Source: Tolypocladium sp. Sup5 PDA-1 (Eukaryota; Ascomycota; Sordariomycetes; Hypocreales; Ophiocordycipitaceae). From it: DNA of 64,000 nt. The stretch spans positions 124,001 through 188,000 of the forward strand of contig JPHH03000046.1 of NCBI GenBank assembly GCA_000750105.3, written 5' to 3'. Below, piece by piece: positions 1 through 12,163 of this stretch (its first letter is position 1; each line of letters opens with the position of its first letter). The position numbers and the translations under genes were made by a program. The notes beneath the pieces were generated by a model that saw nothing but the letters and a program-made list of their open reading frames with translations, was not told the origin of the DNA and did not search any database.

Positions 1-957
1 GCGCGGCCCACGTGCTGGCATTGCTCTCAGGTTCCAATACCTATTGTCGCTGCGCAGGCAGCTGCGACTCACTGAGATACTTTCCTGAGGCAGTCACTCG
101 AGCCGAGGGACATGTGCTGTCTGCAAACGCAAGTGTGCTCAGCTCGTTGGTCAATAAGGTCGTCTGTTTGCTGTTGGTCTTCCTCCAGGCTCCTCCATGC
201 CGTCAATGCCCCTGAATCGTGAATCAAGGCGAGCTTGAAACATTGAGGCGTCTCTCCTGTTGACAAGTCCCCAGTAATGCCGTGAACAATGCCTTCAATG
301 CCCTGGCATAGTCGCTGTCCACCACGTCCCCCATTCATCCAAAGATACAGCCACGGTCGTCGCATATCACGGTCCCCTACCTGCAAGACTCGGCATTCAA
401 GCACACACATTATATTCATAACCAGCTGGGGTATCCCGCATGTCCCAAGGATAGTTCAGAAAGTAAACAGTACATGTACCATCACACCTGGTTCCTTGTC
501 TCGCACCCCATGACATCCCTCCTTGTTTTCCCCCTCCAAACCAGCTGCAGACGGAGCAGCAATATTTAAAGGAGAAAGCCAACCATGGCCAGAGATAATA
601 TCTCATTTCAAAAAATGCGTCAAGCAAACGCCCCAAGCGCCTCACCATGCTGCCCCTGTTTGCCGACGTCGGAGCAAGGGGCAGCGTATCCTGTCCGTGG
701 GCCTGGCTAAATGTCCGTCTATCTTGTGATGGAGAATCGGAATGAGAAAAGGGCAAGGGAAAAAAGAAGGGCGAGTGGTATCGCCATGCGAAGTGCGTGT
801 GTGCTGTGTGGTCGGCGAGGCTCAGGCTCAATTGGTGTATGTACAAAGTCCTCGGGGTAGTCGATGGAGCTATGAGCAAGCTGTCGTGCTGCAAAGGGAG
901 AGGTGGCGCTGAATGAAGCTTGGAATCTGAGTCGTGTGGCAGTGGAAGCCATGCCAG
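1..957. other. intergenic, no gene recognised
   Basis: Short open frames exist on both strands but none shows a domain, a conserved motif or a sensible splice pattern. The right part, next to the stop of the She3-like gene on the minus strand, is presumably its 3' untranslated region. Confidence 0.5.
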
Positions 958-2345
958 CTACTGGGCATCCTTGACGTTCTTCTTGACGTTCAGGGCCCAT
1001 TTGAGCTTCGACAACGCCTCTCTCGACTCCTCTAGCAACCTCTCTTGCTCCTCCTCTCTCCTCCTTGCGCCAGTCTTGATATGTCGGAGGTCGTCGTCTT
1101 GCGTCTTCTTGTACTCCTCAAACAGCCGGGAAATCTCGTCCTTCTCGCGTCTGAGCTCTTTAATGTTGCTGTCCTGCTGCTCGCACAAGTCTCGCAGAGT
1201 CTGAATCTTGTCGTCGTCCGATCTTCGCTCTTCGACAATGCTGGTGATGTCGCCTTTCATCTTGGAGACGGCCCGCTTGACTTCGTCGCCCTGGTCTCGC
1301 CAGTGGGAGGAGATGGCGTTGTATCGGCCTTCCAGCAACTGCGCATAGCTCGTTGCCTCTTCCACCTGGACCGCCGACTCGGTCCTCACCTTGTCCAGCT
1401 CGTTTTGCCAGCTCTTTTCTCGCGCCAGGGCCGCCACCGCCTTCTTCTTCTCCGTGTCGACGGTTGCAGTCAGGGTTTCTACCTGACGCTCTTTCCTCGC
1501 TAGCAAGGTCTTGGTAACGTTGGCCTCTAGCAACCGGCCCTCGTAGTCGCTCATCATGCGCTCCATCTTGTCCTCGATAAGCTTCGCCGCCTGCTTCGCC
1601 TCCTCGGCGCGCAGGCGCTCAATCTGAATTTCTCGCTTTAGGGCGTCATTGTCGCTGACCAGTTTGTTGATGACGCGGCCCGTCTTTCCAAGCCCGGCCT
1701 TTCCAATGGTCGAGTCCCACTGGCTGCTGTCTGGTTCGGTGCCGTCGGAGAGTATGGATGAATCGTGTACGGGCGTCTGCTCCACGGCCCGAACTCCGTT
1801 TGTGTTCCACCTGACCGGGGTGTCATCGCTCGTCTCGCTCCTTAACCTGACAGCCGGCGGCGTCTTCTCGTACTGGCTGCCTCCCATGGCGGACGAGCGG
1901 CTGGCGGTGCTGTTGGCGCTGCTCGCGAAGGCGCTCCGCCTGCTCTCGGGACTCGACTCGGATCCCTCAAAGCTCGGGACGCTGCGTATCGTGGCGGTCC
2001 TTGCCAAGGCGTGCTTCGCGGCGTTTCCACGCCCCTGCATGCTGTTGATTGCGCCGGTCGCGGCGGGAGTCAGCGTCCTCGATGGCGAAGCATCTAGCTC
2101 GGGCTCGTTGATGGCCAGTCTCGCGGCTGCACCAGAACAATCGCAGTCAGCAAGGCGACGCTCAGTCAGAAGATAAATAACGGGCAATTTGTCTTGGTGC
2201 TGGCAGACGGGGAGAGCTGAGCCCGGGGGGGCACGCGGATGATGGGCGCGCCGTGGCTCGTACGTCAGAGTCAGGGGGGAGCAGTACCGTGCGCAGCGTC
2301 CTGGTGAATGGCAAATTCTCGCTTCTGGAGACGGTTCCGGGGCAT
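958..2345 (-). CDS. She3-like coiled-coil protein (SWI5-dependent HO expression protein 3 family)
   Basis: Two exons: 2345-2288 and 2126-958, giving 408 residues. The first exon begins MPRNRLQKREFAIHQD; the 161-nt intron has donor GTACTG and acceptor GTGCAG with a CTGAC branch point, and frame is kept (58 + 1169 nt). Residues 1-160 are Ser/Pro-rich and probably disordered. From about residue 171 to the end the chain is a nearly continuous charged coiled coil that starts with RVINKLVSDNDALKREIQ, the block typical of the fungal She3 family. In budding yeast She3 is the adaptor joining the She2-mRNA complex to myosin Myo4 for bud-directed mRNA transport. Filamentous fungi lack HO switching, so the cargo and role here are unknown; transport or polarity is inference only. 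The family call is good; the first exon rests on splice-site reading. Confidence 0.8.
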
Positions 2346-3524
2346 CTCGCGGCCTCGGCCTGGCGTTGAAGAGGGTGATGCTGGTGATGCTGGTGATGGC
2401 GATGGATGGAGCGAGTGGCTGCCGAGTTTTGGCGGCGCTGGATCCTGGCGCGTAGATTGACGACGAAGCTGGCTCGTACCTTAGTGGAGGTAATACCGTA
2501 ATACAGCGGGAAGGGTCTACTACCTAGCTACTGGTTAGGCGTCTAGGGTGTAGTTGCCGGCCCGGCCTGTTGGGTTCGACCAACGTGAGTTCTTTGCGTA
2601 AAAGCAAGGCAATGGCGGGCAAAGAGACGCTGGTTGTTTGTCAACTCCTTCGCGCTCGAGCCGTGATCCCCTATTAAGACCGCCAACGATACAACAAACC
2701 GGGCACTTGCTTTTCACCAACGTCACAATACGAGAGCGCCACGCGAACCCCTGCACCCTGAACCCCTGGTCCATTGATCAGTGGCGCTGGGCGGGCACTA
2801 AACAGCGCGCCATGCACTGACAGCCGGTGGCCCAGCAACGAACGGCCAACGCGGTCAACGAAGCGCCTCGGAACCTTGGCAACAGTCGTGATTCTGACAA
2901 GAGCTTGCGGATTGCCGAACACCGCGGTAGTTGCGGGATGATGCGAATGCGTTCAATCAGTGACTTACATTGCTATCTTCGTAGGCGTGCATCAGTTGAC
3001 ATGGTTAGGATGAGGCAGGGCCTCCGCTGCGCTTTGGCACTTCCTGATACCACCACCACACTCAACTGCTCCCTCTCCTGAGATCTGCAGCAACTGAGAC
3101 GCAGGGGCATATTTCCACAGGACTGGCTAACTGCCTTGTTTCTCGCATCACCGTCTCTCAAAACGGCCACTGCTAGCCTATACTGCAGGCCAGCTGATGC
3201 TTGCAGCACAACGAGTGCAGTTGCTGAGCCGCTCAATTGTATTGTTAGTGAATCTGTTTCCTGGCACTGTCTGCATAGTCCGCGTTGGCAAACTTCGTCC
3301 TTGTTCCCAGCGTTTGCTGGAAGTTTTTACATCCCGACGTAGGTATCCGTACAATCGTACTCGGACATGCTTGACACCGCCCAAGTCCCATCCCTGAGCC
3401 GTGGTCCTCCCCTGACGGCTCGCTCACAGATGCGCGTAAGCCAACATTTCCCTGTAAACGCCTGCCCGATGCCTCTTCCGTGGATATATACACGCTCGCT
3501 CCCCTGTTTCAGTCCTGTTGAGCC
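2346..3524. other. intergenic: promoter of She3-like gene and 3' region of PTA1
   Basis: About 1.2 kb between two minus-strand genes. It contains an imperfect GGTGATGCT trinucleotide-type repeat near 2372-2402, just upstream of the She3-like start. No coding signal was seen; the small frames have no recognisable motif. Confidence 0.5.
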
Positions 3525-5923
3525 TCACGTCGCAATGGCCGTTGCCGATGTCGCCGGTGCAGGCCCCTCGCCCTCGCTCTCGTTGTTGGCCGCCGCCAAG
3601 AACGCAGGCCGGTATTTCGCAAGATACTTGCCGGCCATTGGCCGAGAATCCTCGACTGTCCAGCACAATGTCAGCAATGAACCTGCAGTCAGGGGCCTTG
3701 TTCAACTTACACTCTGTCCAGATATCCTGCACAGTATCCAGTGCAATCTCCTTGATCGGCGGCCGCATCATGACCAGGTACAGCAAGCTCGTCAAGGCCA
3801 GTTGGGTAACGCTGGGGTCGCGGCACATGTGTTTTACCCGCGAGAGAATCGTTTGGTTGAGCTCGGGGATCTCGCTCAGGAACCGCGTCAGGATCTTGTC
3901 CTGTGGATGCAAGTACGGGAGGAACCCATCAATCAATCGCAGGGTGCACTTTTCGTAGTACATGGGGTGGTCGCCGTCCGTTCGTCCTTGTATCTTGTCG
4001 TTGTACCATTCCTCGCAGAGCCACGACACTGCGACGTCGATGTGCTTGCGAAAATCCTCCATCACATAGTTGTACAGTACTTCTCGGATGTTGTTGTTGA
4101 GAGCCGCTGGCCGAGACGCTTCGTCTTCTTCTCCCTTGACGGAAATCTCCTCGAGGCCGGCAGACGAGCGGGTTGCCAAGCGTGTGAGGATAGACATCCA
4201 CGCTTCCCGACTTCCAGAGCTCGCCGCAAGCCGGTTGAATCCGGCCTTGTCCCTCTTGACGGCCGGCTCCTCGAGGGACTTCATCATCTCCAATACTCTC
4301 GCGACCGTCCCACTGCCTGCACTAAGTGCTGTCTCGGCTGTTAGCTCCGCAGGTTGGGGCAGGGTGAATGATGACAGAGCCAGACTACCATCCAAGCTTG
4401 GGAGATCAGGTGCCGCTGATGCACCGTCCAGCTTGTTGAGAATCTGTTCCGTATCCTCTGCTTGATAGAAGTCCGGCTCATAGTCGTCGTCATCATCATC
4501 CACGTCCAGCGGCGCGGTGTTGGGATTCAGCTCAGGGGCAGGGGCGTTTGCCAACTCGTGGAGGCGACCGCGAACGCCGTCAACGGCTTTCGCCAACACC
4601 TCTGCGTCTAGTCCCGCGAGGGCCGTCACAGAAACCTTGGCAACCAATGCAAGCGGCAGCTGTGAAATATCAAAGCTCTTGAGCTCATCGTTGCTTATGA
4701 GGGTGAAGACGTCTCCGAGACTGTGTGGGCCAGGTCCAAGTGGTCGAATCGGGACATGAGACCCTGCGACTCGCTGGCGCTTGGCGTCGAGACCATCGTG
4801 CTGCTGCGACTCCCATGGCCGCTTCTTACCCGAGTCATCGAATATCTCCGCCACGGTGCGCATCGTGCGCTCAACATGCTGCTGTATCCGCGGCACTATG
4901 GGGTTATGTGGGTCTCTCTTACTGAGATGGATCAACAAGAGCCGTGCCGTCTTCTCCATCGACTTGACCATCACTCGCGTCTTTGGTGTCATGGGCGAGT
5001 TGGCCGCCTGGAGGGGATTGAAGTTGAGCAGCGCGTTGAGGATTCGTCCCGAGGTGGCGGGCCGCGTCCGCACCAGGATGGACAGGCAGTTGAGTGTCGC
5101 GTCCACGATAAGGGCATCGCTACAGAGTGGTGAGCGCGGGTTTCAGCTAAATGTGTCAGGGCACTCTTACCTGCTCTCTTGCAAGACGCTGAGCATACGA
5201 TCCAACAGGCCAGTTGCCTCTGCTTCGAGGTTTCGCGGGTCGAGTGACTGATGATTCGGCGGAACCTTATCCAGAGACACATCGAGTGCGCCGCCGTGCT
5301 GTAGACTTGCCGTCAGTAGGAGTCGCGTACTGCCAACGTGTCAAGACGTACCCGAAATTCAGAACCCGCCGCCACGCTCTGGGCTAGGACCACGCGTTGG
5401 GCGAACTTGATGCAGCCGATCCTCACAGAAGGCGCCGCAGTGTCCCATATCCGCAGTATCCTTTGCTTGATGCCCACCATTGTCTCCCATGTGACGGTGT
5501 CGTATCCGTTGTTGATGCTACAAAGAGAATTCGTCAGCGTTGTCGTCCGGGGACAGGATGCGGGCAGGTCACCACGTACATCCATCGCATGGCCAGCGGA
5601 TATATGCTCGCCGCCGCCTGCATAACACTGCGCAGGACTTGCGCATCCTCTCTCTCGTTATCAGCCAGCGCCTTCAGCGTCGTGAGCACATAGAGCTGCA
5701 TCGTCTCCTTCTCTCCATTCGGCAGCGCAGGCGTCGAAAAGGCCTCGGCCAGAAACTCGGCACCCCATCGCCGCAGCTCAATCGGTGCGGTAGGGCCGAT
5801 GATGGGCAGGATACCCTTCACCACGCTCGGGTAGTATTTGACATCCCCAAGAACGAGCTTGCGGGCGTCGTTGAGCTGGCGGACCTGCTCAGGCACGGAC
5901 AGTGTCGAAGTTGTCGAAGTCAT
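3525..5923 (-). CDS. PTA1: Symplekin/Pta1-like subunit of the mRNA cleavage and polyadenylation factor
   Basis: Five exons: 5923-5580, 5517-5352, 5298-5171, 5119-3711 and 3655-3525, total 2178 nt and 725 residues. Every junction keeps frame, and family-typical strings form across them (RWIINNGYDT over junction 1, IWTEFEDSRPMAGKYL over junction 4). The N-terminal third is the HEAT-like symplekin domain (about residues 80-330, with QRILRIWDTA and IKFAQRVVLAQS). An acidic linker with a run of Asp sits near residue 380, followed by the C-terminal helical part. Pta1/symplekin is the scaffold of the nuclear cleavage and polyadenylation factor and links it to RNA polymerase II termination. Length is close to that of other fungal Pta1 proteins. 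The last exon is short and supplies the true C-terminus; reading through the last intron gives unrelated, low-complexity sequence. Confidence 0.92.
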
Positions 5924-6538
5924 GGCGCTCGAGCTGCCACTGCTGCTGCGCAGAGGCCGGCAGGTTTCAAGGTACGTGTGTTTGTGTGAGCATGCGACGG
6001 AGCCGAAGCAGGATCATGGGCGCGAGCCAGCTGCCAGGGGCGTTGGTGATGGTGATGCGGTTCCTGGTCGCGCGACTGGGTTTGGCTGCCAGAATCAGCT
6101 CTGCTGCCGTATTCCCATACTCTGTGCAAACTGCCAATGCCCTCCAATTCTCCGTTTCGCACGTATCGGCGACGACTGCAGCTGTTGCGCAGCGCGCAAC
6201 GGTCGAGAGGGTATCGCGACGTCGGTTTCAGCTGTCGTCAAACGGTTGCTTCTTTGATGTGCTGAGGTACGAAGCACTGAGCAACGGGCAAGGTTTGGAG
6301 AACCAGACGCGGGTCCACGGCCCACCCCTGTCGCTGAGGAACCTCATCAGGCACCCCTACGTCAAAGTGCATTTAGCCGAACATGGGCCGAGGAAGTTCG
6401 GTTCTACTGCCACTTCCATCGTCCGTCCATGATCATGCCATCTACGGACTACTCTTCAAGGCTACACCCCACGAGTCTTGATTCAGTCGCATACGTCTAC
6501 CGACTTTAAGCCTTGCCAGAGACTGTGATTGCGCCAAC
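5924..6538. other. divergent promoter region between PTA1 and COA3
   Basis: 615 bases shared upstream of two head-to-head genes. No TATA box or other clear element was identified. Short frames here look non-coding. Confidence 0.5.
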
Positions 6539-6867
6539 ATGCCAGGGTAAGCGCCCTCTGTCTCCGACGTTCCCATGCCACACGCTAATCGATATCCCAT
6601 CAGTGCGCATTCAACTTACTACGACCGACGCCTGCGCCAGGGCCCGGCGCTCATTCGTGCCCGGCGACCGTATCTGTTCAAGAATTCAGTGACAGGCTTG
6701 GGATTGATGGCGGTTGTGGGAGGCATCTGTATGCTCGATGCGCCGCTGGCCCAACGCAATGGCTAATAGAGGTCGCAGACTACTACACCCTCAAGGCTGT
6801 CGGCCAGGATGACTTTGACGATGTCAAGGTGCCCGATGCGCCTCGGAAGCCGACGGCAACAAAGTAA
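6539..6867 (+). CDS. COA3: Cytochrome c oxidase assembly factor Coa3
   Basis: Three small exons: 6539-6546 (only 8 nt, MPG), 6604-6728 and 6779-6867, total 222 nt and 73 residues. Introns have donors GTAAGC and GTATGC and acceptors CAG. The joined protein has a basic N-terminus (YYDRRLRQG), a hydrophobic segment at about residues 32-50 that would be the single inner-membrane helix, and the family signature YYTLKAVGQDDFDDVK after junction 2. Coa3 is a small mitochondrial inner-membrane protein that, with Cox14, binds newly made Cox1 and couples its synthesis to cytochrome oxidase assembly. The 8-nt first exon makes this gene easy to miss automatically; the length matches fungal Coa3 proteins. 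Confidence 0.9.
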
Positions 6868-7443
6868 AACGAAAACGAAGGCGAAAAAGAGAGACCCCAA
6901 AGGAACAGGCGCAGGTTTTTTTTGAAGGCGAAGTCATATCCCGACGCTCACAGGCAGCGATGTGCCCATTACGAGTCGGCGGATGAAGGAAAGCAAGGGG
7001 GCTGAAAGCCGGATGACGAAGTTGGGCTCTTCCATTCACGCTATCTGCCGACCCAAACGCCACTCATGATTCCGAATTGCTCATGTACAATACCACCAAT
7101 ACATACCACCCTTCCATAGATGTGTACGAGTAGGACAGGCAACGCCACCGTACAAAGACGTAGTCCCATCATGCGAGTCTGTTGCCCGCGTACCGTACCT
7201 TGCTCCATTTTGTGCCTTGCAAATCCACGCCGCCATTGCTCTAGTCCGACCACTACCCCCGGCTCCAACAACACAGCAACGGGACAACAGCCATGTACAA
7301 GAAAGGAATGAAAAAAAAAGGCGAAAGCCGACAAGTCCTCTTGGGTATCACAATATCCGAGTGCAGATATAAGCCGAACATCAAATTCTAAAGTCGACAA
7401 AGGGCCAACCCTCAACGTTTCGCTACAGGCAATAGGCAGGCCC
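6868..7443. other. convergent intergenic region, COA3 and DEP1 3' ends
   Basis: 576 bases between convergent genes, with A-rich and T-rich stretches compatible with two 3' untranslated regions. No gene seen. Confidence 0.5.
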
Positions 7444-9545
7444 TCAAGCCGCCGCGGTTTTCGATCCGCGGCCAAGGTTCGGGATGTTGTTTACCCGCTT
7501 CATCTGATGCGCAGCCGGGTTCAATATGCTCCGCGCCATTTCCGGCGACTCTGACATTCGGCTCGACAGCGCGGGAGATTGGTGGGCCGTGGCCTGGCCG
7601 TCAAAGGTAGCTTTAACATCTGCTGGAGAGGCGTTGACGGGTTGGGAAGCTCGGCCGTCCGGCTGGGTCGTGGGCTTCTGGTAGAGCTTATGAGCCGAGT
7701 GGTTGGGGTTGGCCCACGGCGTGTCCTTGATGAACTGCTCTCCTACGGGCCCGAGTCGGGGGAAGGTCGTTGGCGTGTGGTACTCGTCGCGTGGGTGGTG
7801 GTGAGCCGAAGGCTTCTGGCGTCCCCGCCGAACCTGCTGAAGAGAAGAGTCAGGGACCACTCCATCAAGCTAGATTGCGGGTTTCAAGTCATACATCAAT
7901 GGCACTGAAATCAGCTTCCACCTCGGCCGTCGATGCCCCCTTGAGCTCAGGGCCGGCCGGGAAGCCCTCGAACTTGGCAAGGCCTGCCAGCGTCGAAACC
8001 TCCGTGTTGTACGCAATGGCGTTCCTGACCCGCTGCGTCGGGTCTTTGGGGAACAGCAAGCCGTAATCAGGCAAGCTGTGGGCGCTGCGCCGAGCACTCT
8101 GGACTTCGTACCATTGCTGGTTCAACTTTTCCAGGGCCTGCTCCCTCTTCTCGCGCATTCCCTGGTAGAACTGGCTCCAGATCTGCGCACGCTGTGCCAC
8201 CGCACGTCGCTCATGGGCTTGCATCCGGAAGTCGAATTCTGTGTTGATCTCGTGCAGCCTTTTGTCCAACCGGTCATCGATACATTTCTTCATTTTCAGG
8301 TATTCGGGGTGTGTCGGCTCGTCGGCTAGGAGGGACCGCTCTTCCTCTTCCAGGCGCTGTAACCGGTCCTTGTACAATCTGTACGGTAGGGTTAGACAGA
8401 TGGAGAAGGCGAACTAAGAGGCATCGTCACAAACCTGTCTCTGAAGGTGCTGAACATCTCCTCGATGTGCGTCCAGTCCTTGAAGGCGGCGCTTTTCCGC
8501 TCCACTACGTACCGTTAGTTGTGTACCGGCTCCAGCGCTAGACCAATCACTTACTCTCTTCGATGTTCTTGGCTGCGGCATCTGCTTCTTCTTCGGCATC
8601 TCCATCAGGCTCCTCCTCGTGGGTTTCTGCCTCGTCCTCGGCCGGAGCGTCTGGTTGCTCATCGCGGGTGTCGCTATCTGCCTCACCGGCCGTGTCATCG
8701 ACGGACGCGCCTTTGCGCTTCGAGGAAGTGCGCGTAGATTTCTTTATCGCCCTTGTTTCTCGTTCTGGGGCGTCGGTGGGTGTGTCCCGGTTGGACGCCG
8801 AGCCAGCTTCGTCCTCGCCACCAGACTGGTGGCCGCTCTGCGGGTTCGCCGACGTGGTATCGTCTTCGTTCATCGGCGTATCGTCGTCGGCGTCGGCCCC
8901 CGGTGCTCCCACCGAGGCAGTCCGCTTCCTAAGCGGCTGGTCTGACTCGGATTGATCAGCCACGGGGGACCGTTTCCGCTTGCGCTCCAGGGACTCCCGC
9001 TTGACCTCCTCGTCAACGCTCGTATCTTGCGTCGTAACGGGTTTCGTGGGCGAATCATCTCCTCTGCCTGGGCTGGAGGCGACTGATGCGTCGTCGCCGG
9101 AGAGCGAGTCGTCATCGCGAACGTCGTTGTGTGCGTCGACTCTACCGGTCCGGCGCAGCTTGCTAGGGGTGTGCTCAAAGACCTGGCCGTTGTTGAACTG
9201 GTCCACAACCACGTCTCGCTGCCTCTGGTTCTTGGGTGTGTCGTAAAGTCGCTCGGTCTCGGCCTCGGTGTCGTTGGCGTCCGAGTTGACGTCCGAATCA
9301 GCGTCGGAGAGGGCGCTGTCGGAGTCGGACCCGTCGTTGTTGTGCCCTTGGTGGTCGTCGCCGCTGAGACTCGAGTTGTCGCCGTCGTCGCCACGGGCAT
9401 CGAGTTGCATGTGTTCAATCTCTTCATCATTGGCATCGCCGTCGTCAACCTCGCTGAGGGGGCTGGAAGCGTTGCTGTCCTCGAGGTCCACTCCACCAGC
9501 CCCCAATGGCGACAAGGCGCCAGGCGCTGGAGCGGTTGCCGCCAT
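7444..9545 (-). CDS. DEP1: Dep1/Sds3-like subunit of the Rpd3-type histone deacetylase complex
   Basis: Four exons: 9545-8555, 8504-8435, 8378-7895 and 7836-7444, total 1938 nt and 645 residues, in frame at all three junctions. Residues 1-330 are extremely acidic and Ser/Asp-rich with scattered basic patches (ERKRKRSPVAD), probably disordered. The conserved Sds3-like domain runs from about 335 to 500: FKDWTHIEEMFSTFRDR, then the coiled coil LYKDRLQRLEEEERSLL, the block RLHEINTEFDFR, and HSLPDYGLLFPKDPTQRVRN. The C-terminal 130 residues are polar. Dep1/Sds3 proteins are scaffolds of the large Rpd3/Sin3 histone deacetylase complex acting in transcriptional repression. The third intron ends in CAGCAG, so a one-residue (Gln) splice variant is possible. 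Confidence 0.88.
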
Positions 9546-10321
9546 GACGATGTCAGGCGGAGAGACTTGTGAGCTCGCCGTGAGTATTCAGGGAGAATGC
9601 GGATCGCGAGGGTTGGGTTTGGTTTGGTAGCGGTGTGAGAAACGATGGCTCGTGGGTGGGCTGGCCCGAGCCGGCGCAGAAGAGAAGGCAAAGCTGCGCT
9701 CAGAGCAGTGGCACGCAAAGACGGAACTGCGATCGAGTGCCGCAGATCCCGGTGCCGTGAGATGTCTGGCAGCGTGATCCGGGTCCAGAATAGACGGAAA
9801 CAGAGTGGGAGAGGCGCGGGGGAAGCGCTGCAGCGTGGGTGGTTGCTTTGGCGGTAGAGGGAGCAGGATGGGGAGCGAGAGAGGGAGGATGGAGAATGGA
9901 GTGGAGGGTGCAGCTGGTGCAGGTGGTGCCGCCTCGCGCAGTCGGGTTCTGGTGCTGCCGCTACTGCTGCAGGCGGTTTCTGCTGGCAGCTGCAGCGCCC
10001 GACTCAGTGGCGGGCGCACCAGCACAGCGCTGGGCCTCACCAAAATCAGCCGAGAGCGGGCTGCATGACGGGGGCGGGGCGGTGAGCGGCGGCAGAAACG
10101 CGATCATGGGGGGCCTCGATCGGCCAGCCGCGGCCACAGAGGCCAATGACGCATCTAGATTCTTCCGCCCGCGAGGCTCTGCGCTTGGCTTCTCCAAAAT
10201 TCCGGGTCCATCAGAAAACCGTCCGTCTTTTTTTTTCTGTGGGTGTTGCAGAAGCTGGTGTCTACAAGCCTCGTCGCCGTCCGACTTTTTGTTTAGCGAC
10301 GTACAGCACCAGCAAGTCAAA
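9546..10321. other. divergent promoter region between DEP1 and NOP12
   Basis: 776 bases between two divergent nuclear-protein genes. GC-rich and open in several frames on both strands, but the predicted peptides are low-complexity Ala/Gly/Arg/Ser sequences without motifs. Pyrimidine-rich stretches (for example the T-run near 10230) fit a fungal core promoter for NOP12. Confidence 0.5.
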
Positions 10322-12163
10322 ATGCCGAAAAGGTATGTCGAGCTGCAATTGCAATTGCTCTATTTAATTTCCCTTCTTTTGGTTGCCATTTTTGCTTCCT
10401 CTTTGCTGACACTTCAAGCAGAGGAGCGTCCGCGCTCGGCGTCGCCTCCAAGGCCATCGACCCCACCCTCGATGCTCTTTTCTCAGCCAGTGTAAGCTGC
10501 CTCGAGCTCTCTCTCGCTGCCCATTTTTCAGTTCGGCCTGGCTAACACTCGTTCCAGTCTGGTCCCGTAAAGGCGCCTGCCAAATCACGCTACTCGGGCT
10601 TGTTGGAGCAGAAGCCCAAACCTGAGCCCAAACCCAGAGCGGTGCTGGTCGCCGACGACGACGAGGGCGACGAGGAGGAGGGTGACGACGAAGTGCTCTC
10701 TGAAATAAGCGAAGAGCTGGACTACAGCGACGACGACGAAGACGAGGATGCTTCAGGGACTTCTAGTCAAGGCGAGGCTGGCGACGAGAGCGATCCCAAG
10801 TCAGAGGCCGAAGAGCAGGTCGCCCCAGCTGCCAAGGAAGCCGAGACAAGCGAACCCAGACGAGAGCGGAAACGCAAAAGGAAAGACGACAATGAGGACC
10901 TCGAGGCCAAATACTTGGCCGAATTGACCAAGGATGACGAGCCCGCGCCCCTTGGCAAACGCCTCAAAGCTCAACAAGAGAACGACGACGACGACCAGGT
11001 TACTGATAAAGTTCCTGTACATGAGTCCCTGGCACCGGAATCCAATGATGTGTCAGAGGTGGAAAAGGCGTCTCGGACCGTCTTCCTCGGCAACGTGTCC
11101 ACCGAAGCCATCTCCTCCAAGCAGGCAAAGAAGACGCTGATGGCCCACCTGTCATCCGTCCTCGACGAAAAAGACACTCCGCCTCAGAAGCTCGAATCGA
11201 TCCGTTTCCGATCCGTGGCCTTCTCCACCGGCTCCATGCCCAAGCGCGCTGCCTACATCACCAAGTCCCTCATGGGCGCCACCACAAAGTCCGCCAACGC
11301 CTACGCCGTCTTCTCCTCCCCCGCCGCCGTGCGGAAAGTCGTCGCCGAGCTCAACGGCACCGAGGTCCTGGACCGCCACATCAGGGTAGACAGCATTGCC
11401 CACCCCAGCCCCATGGACCATCGGCGATGCGTCTTCGTGGGCAACCTCGGGTTCGTCGACGACGAGACCGTCCTCAACACCGACAAGGAGGGTAAGACGG
11501 TCGAGAAGAAGCGCAACAAGATTCCGTCGGATATCGAGGAAGGCCTGTGGCGGACGTTTGGAAAGAAAGGCAGGGTCGAAAACGTCCGTGTTGTGCGAGA
11601 CCCCAAGACGAGAGTAGGCAAGGGGTTTGCATATGTGCAGTTCTACGTAAGTCCAATGACTTCTCTTGCCGGTGCATTTCAGCATTTCTAACCCGCAGTA
11701 GGATGGCAACGACGTCGAATCCGCTCTGCACCTCAACGAAAAGAAGTTCCCCCCGATGCTTCCCCGTGCGCTCCGCGTAACACGAGCAAAGGACCCCCGC
11801 AAGACGGTCACGGCCCAGGAGCGCGCCAAGGCAAGGGCCAACGCCTCCGATGGCGCCACCCGTAACACCAAGTACAAGCCCAAGATCACCCCCGAGCAGC
11901 AGGCCGCCGCAGGACGTGCCGGCAAGCTCCTCGGCCGCGCCGGCGCCGCAATGCACCGCAACAAGAGCCGCAGTGACGGGTCCAATGGCGCGCACGCCGG
12001 GATGAAGACGCCGGAGCAGATCGTCTTCGAAGGTAGGAGAGCGTCTTCCAGGGACGCCCTCTCCAAGGACCTGAAGGGCAAGAAGTCAAAGGGCAAGCCA
12101 GGCAAGCCGAAGAATCGGAGCACCCGCAGAGCGACTGCGTGGAAGAAGAAGGGCTCGGCTTAG
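10322..12163 (+). CDS. NOP12: Nop12-like nucleolar RNA-binding protein with two RRM domains
   Basis: Four exons: 10322-10332 (11 nt, MPK plus part of Arg), 10422-10491, 10558-11646 and 11702-12163, total 1632 nt and 543 residues. The short first two exons give MPKRGASALGVASKAIDP and are needed to reach an ATG. Residues 35-180 carry acidic runs and nuclear-type basic clusters (RRERKRKRKDD). RRM1 starts near residue 200 (RTVFLGNVST) and RRM2 near 316 (RRCVFVGNLGFVDD ... KGFAYVQFYDGNDVESALHL). The tail after 430 is Lys/Arg-rich, as expected for a nucleolar protein. Nop12 acts in 25S rRNA maturation of the large ribosomal subunit. The last intron ends CAGTAG; using the first AG would create an in-frame stop, so the second is required. 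Confidence 0.9.

Noticed and set aside
9839..10495. 218-codon plus-strand frame before NOP12
   Set aside because: It overlaps the NOP12 start in another frame and covers the divergent promoter; the peptide is low complexity.
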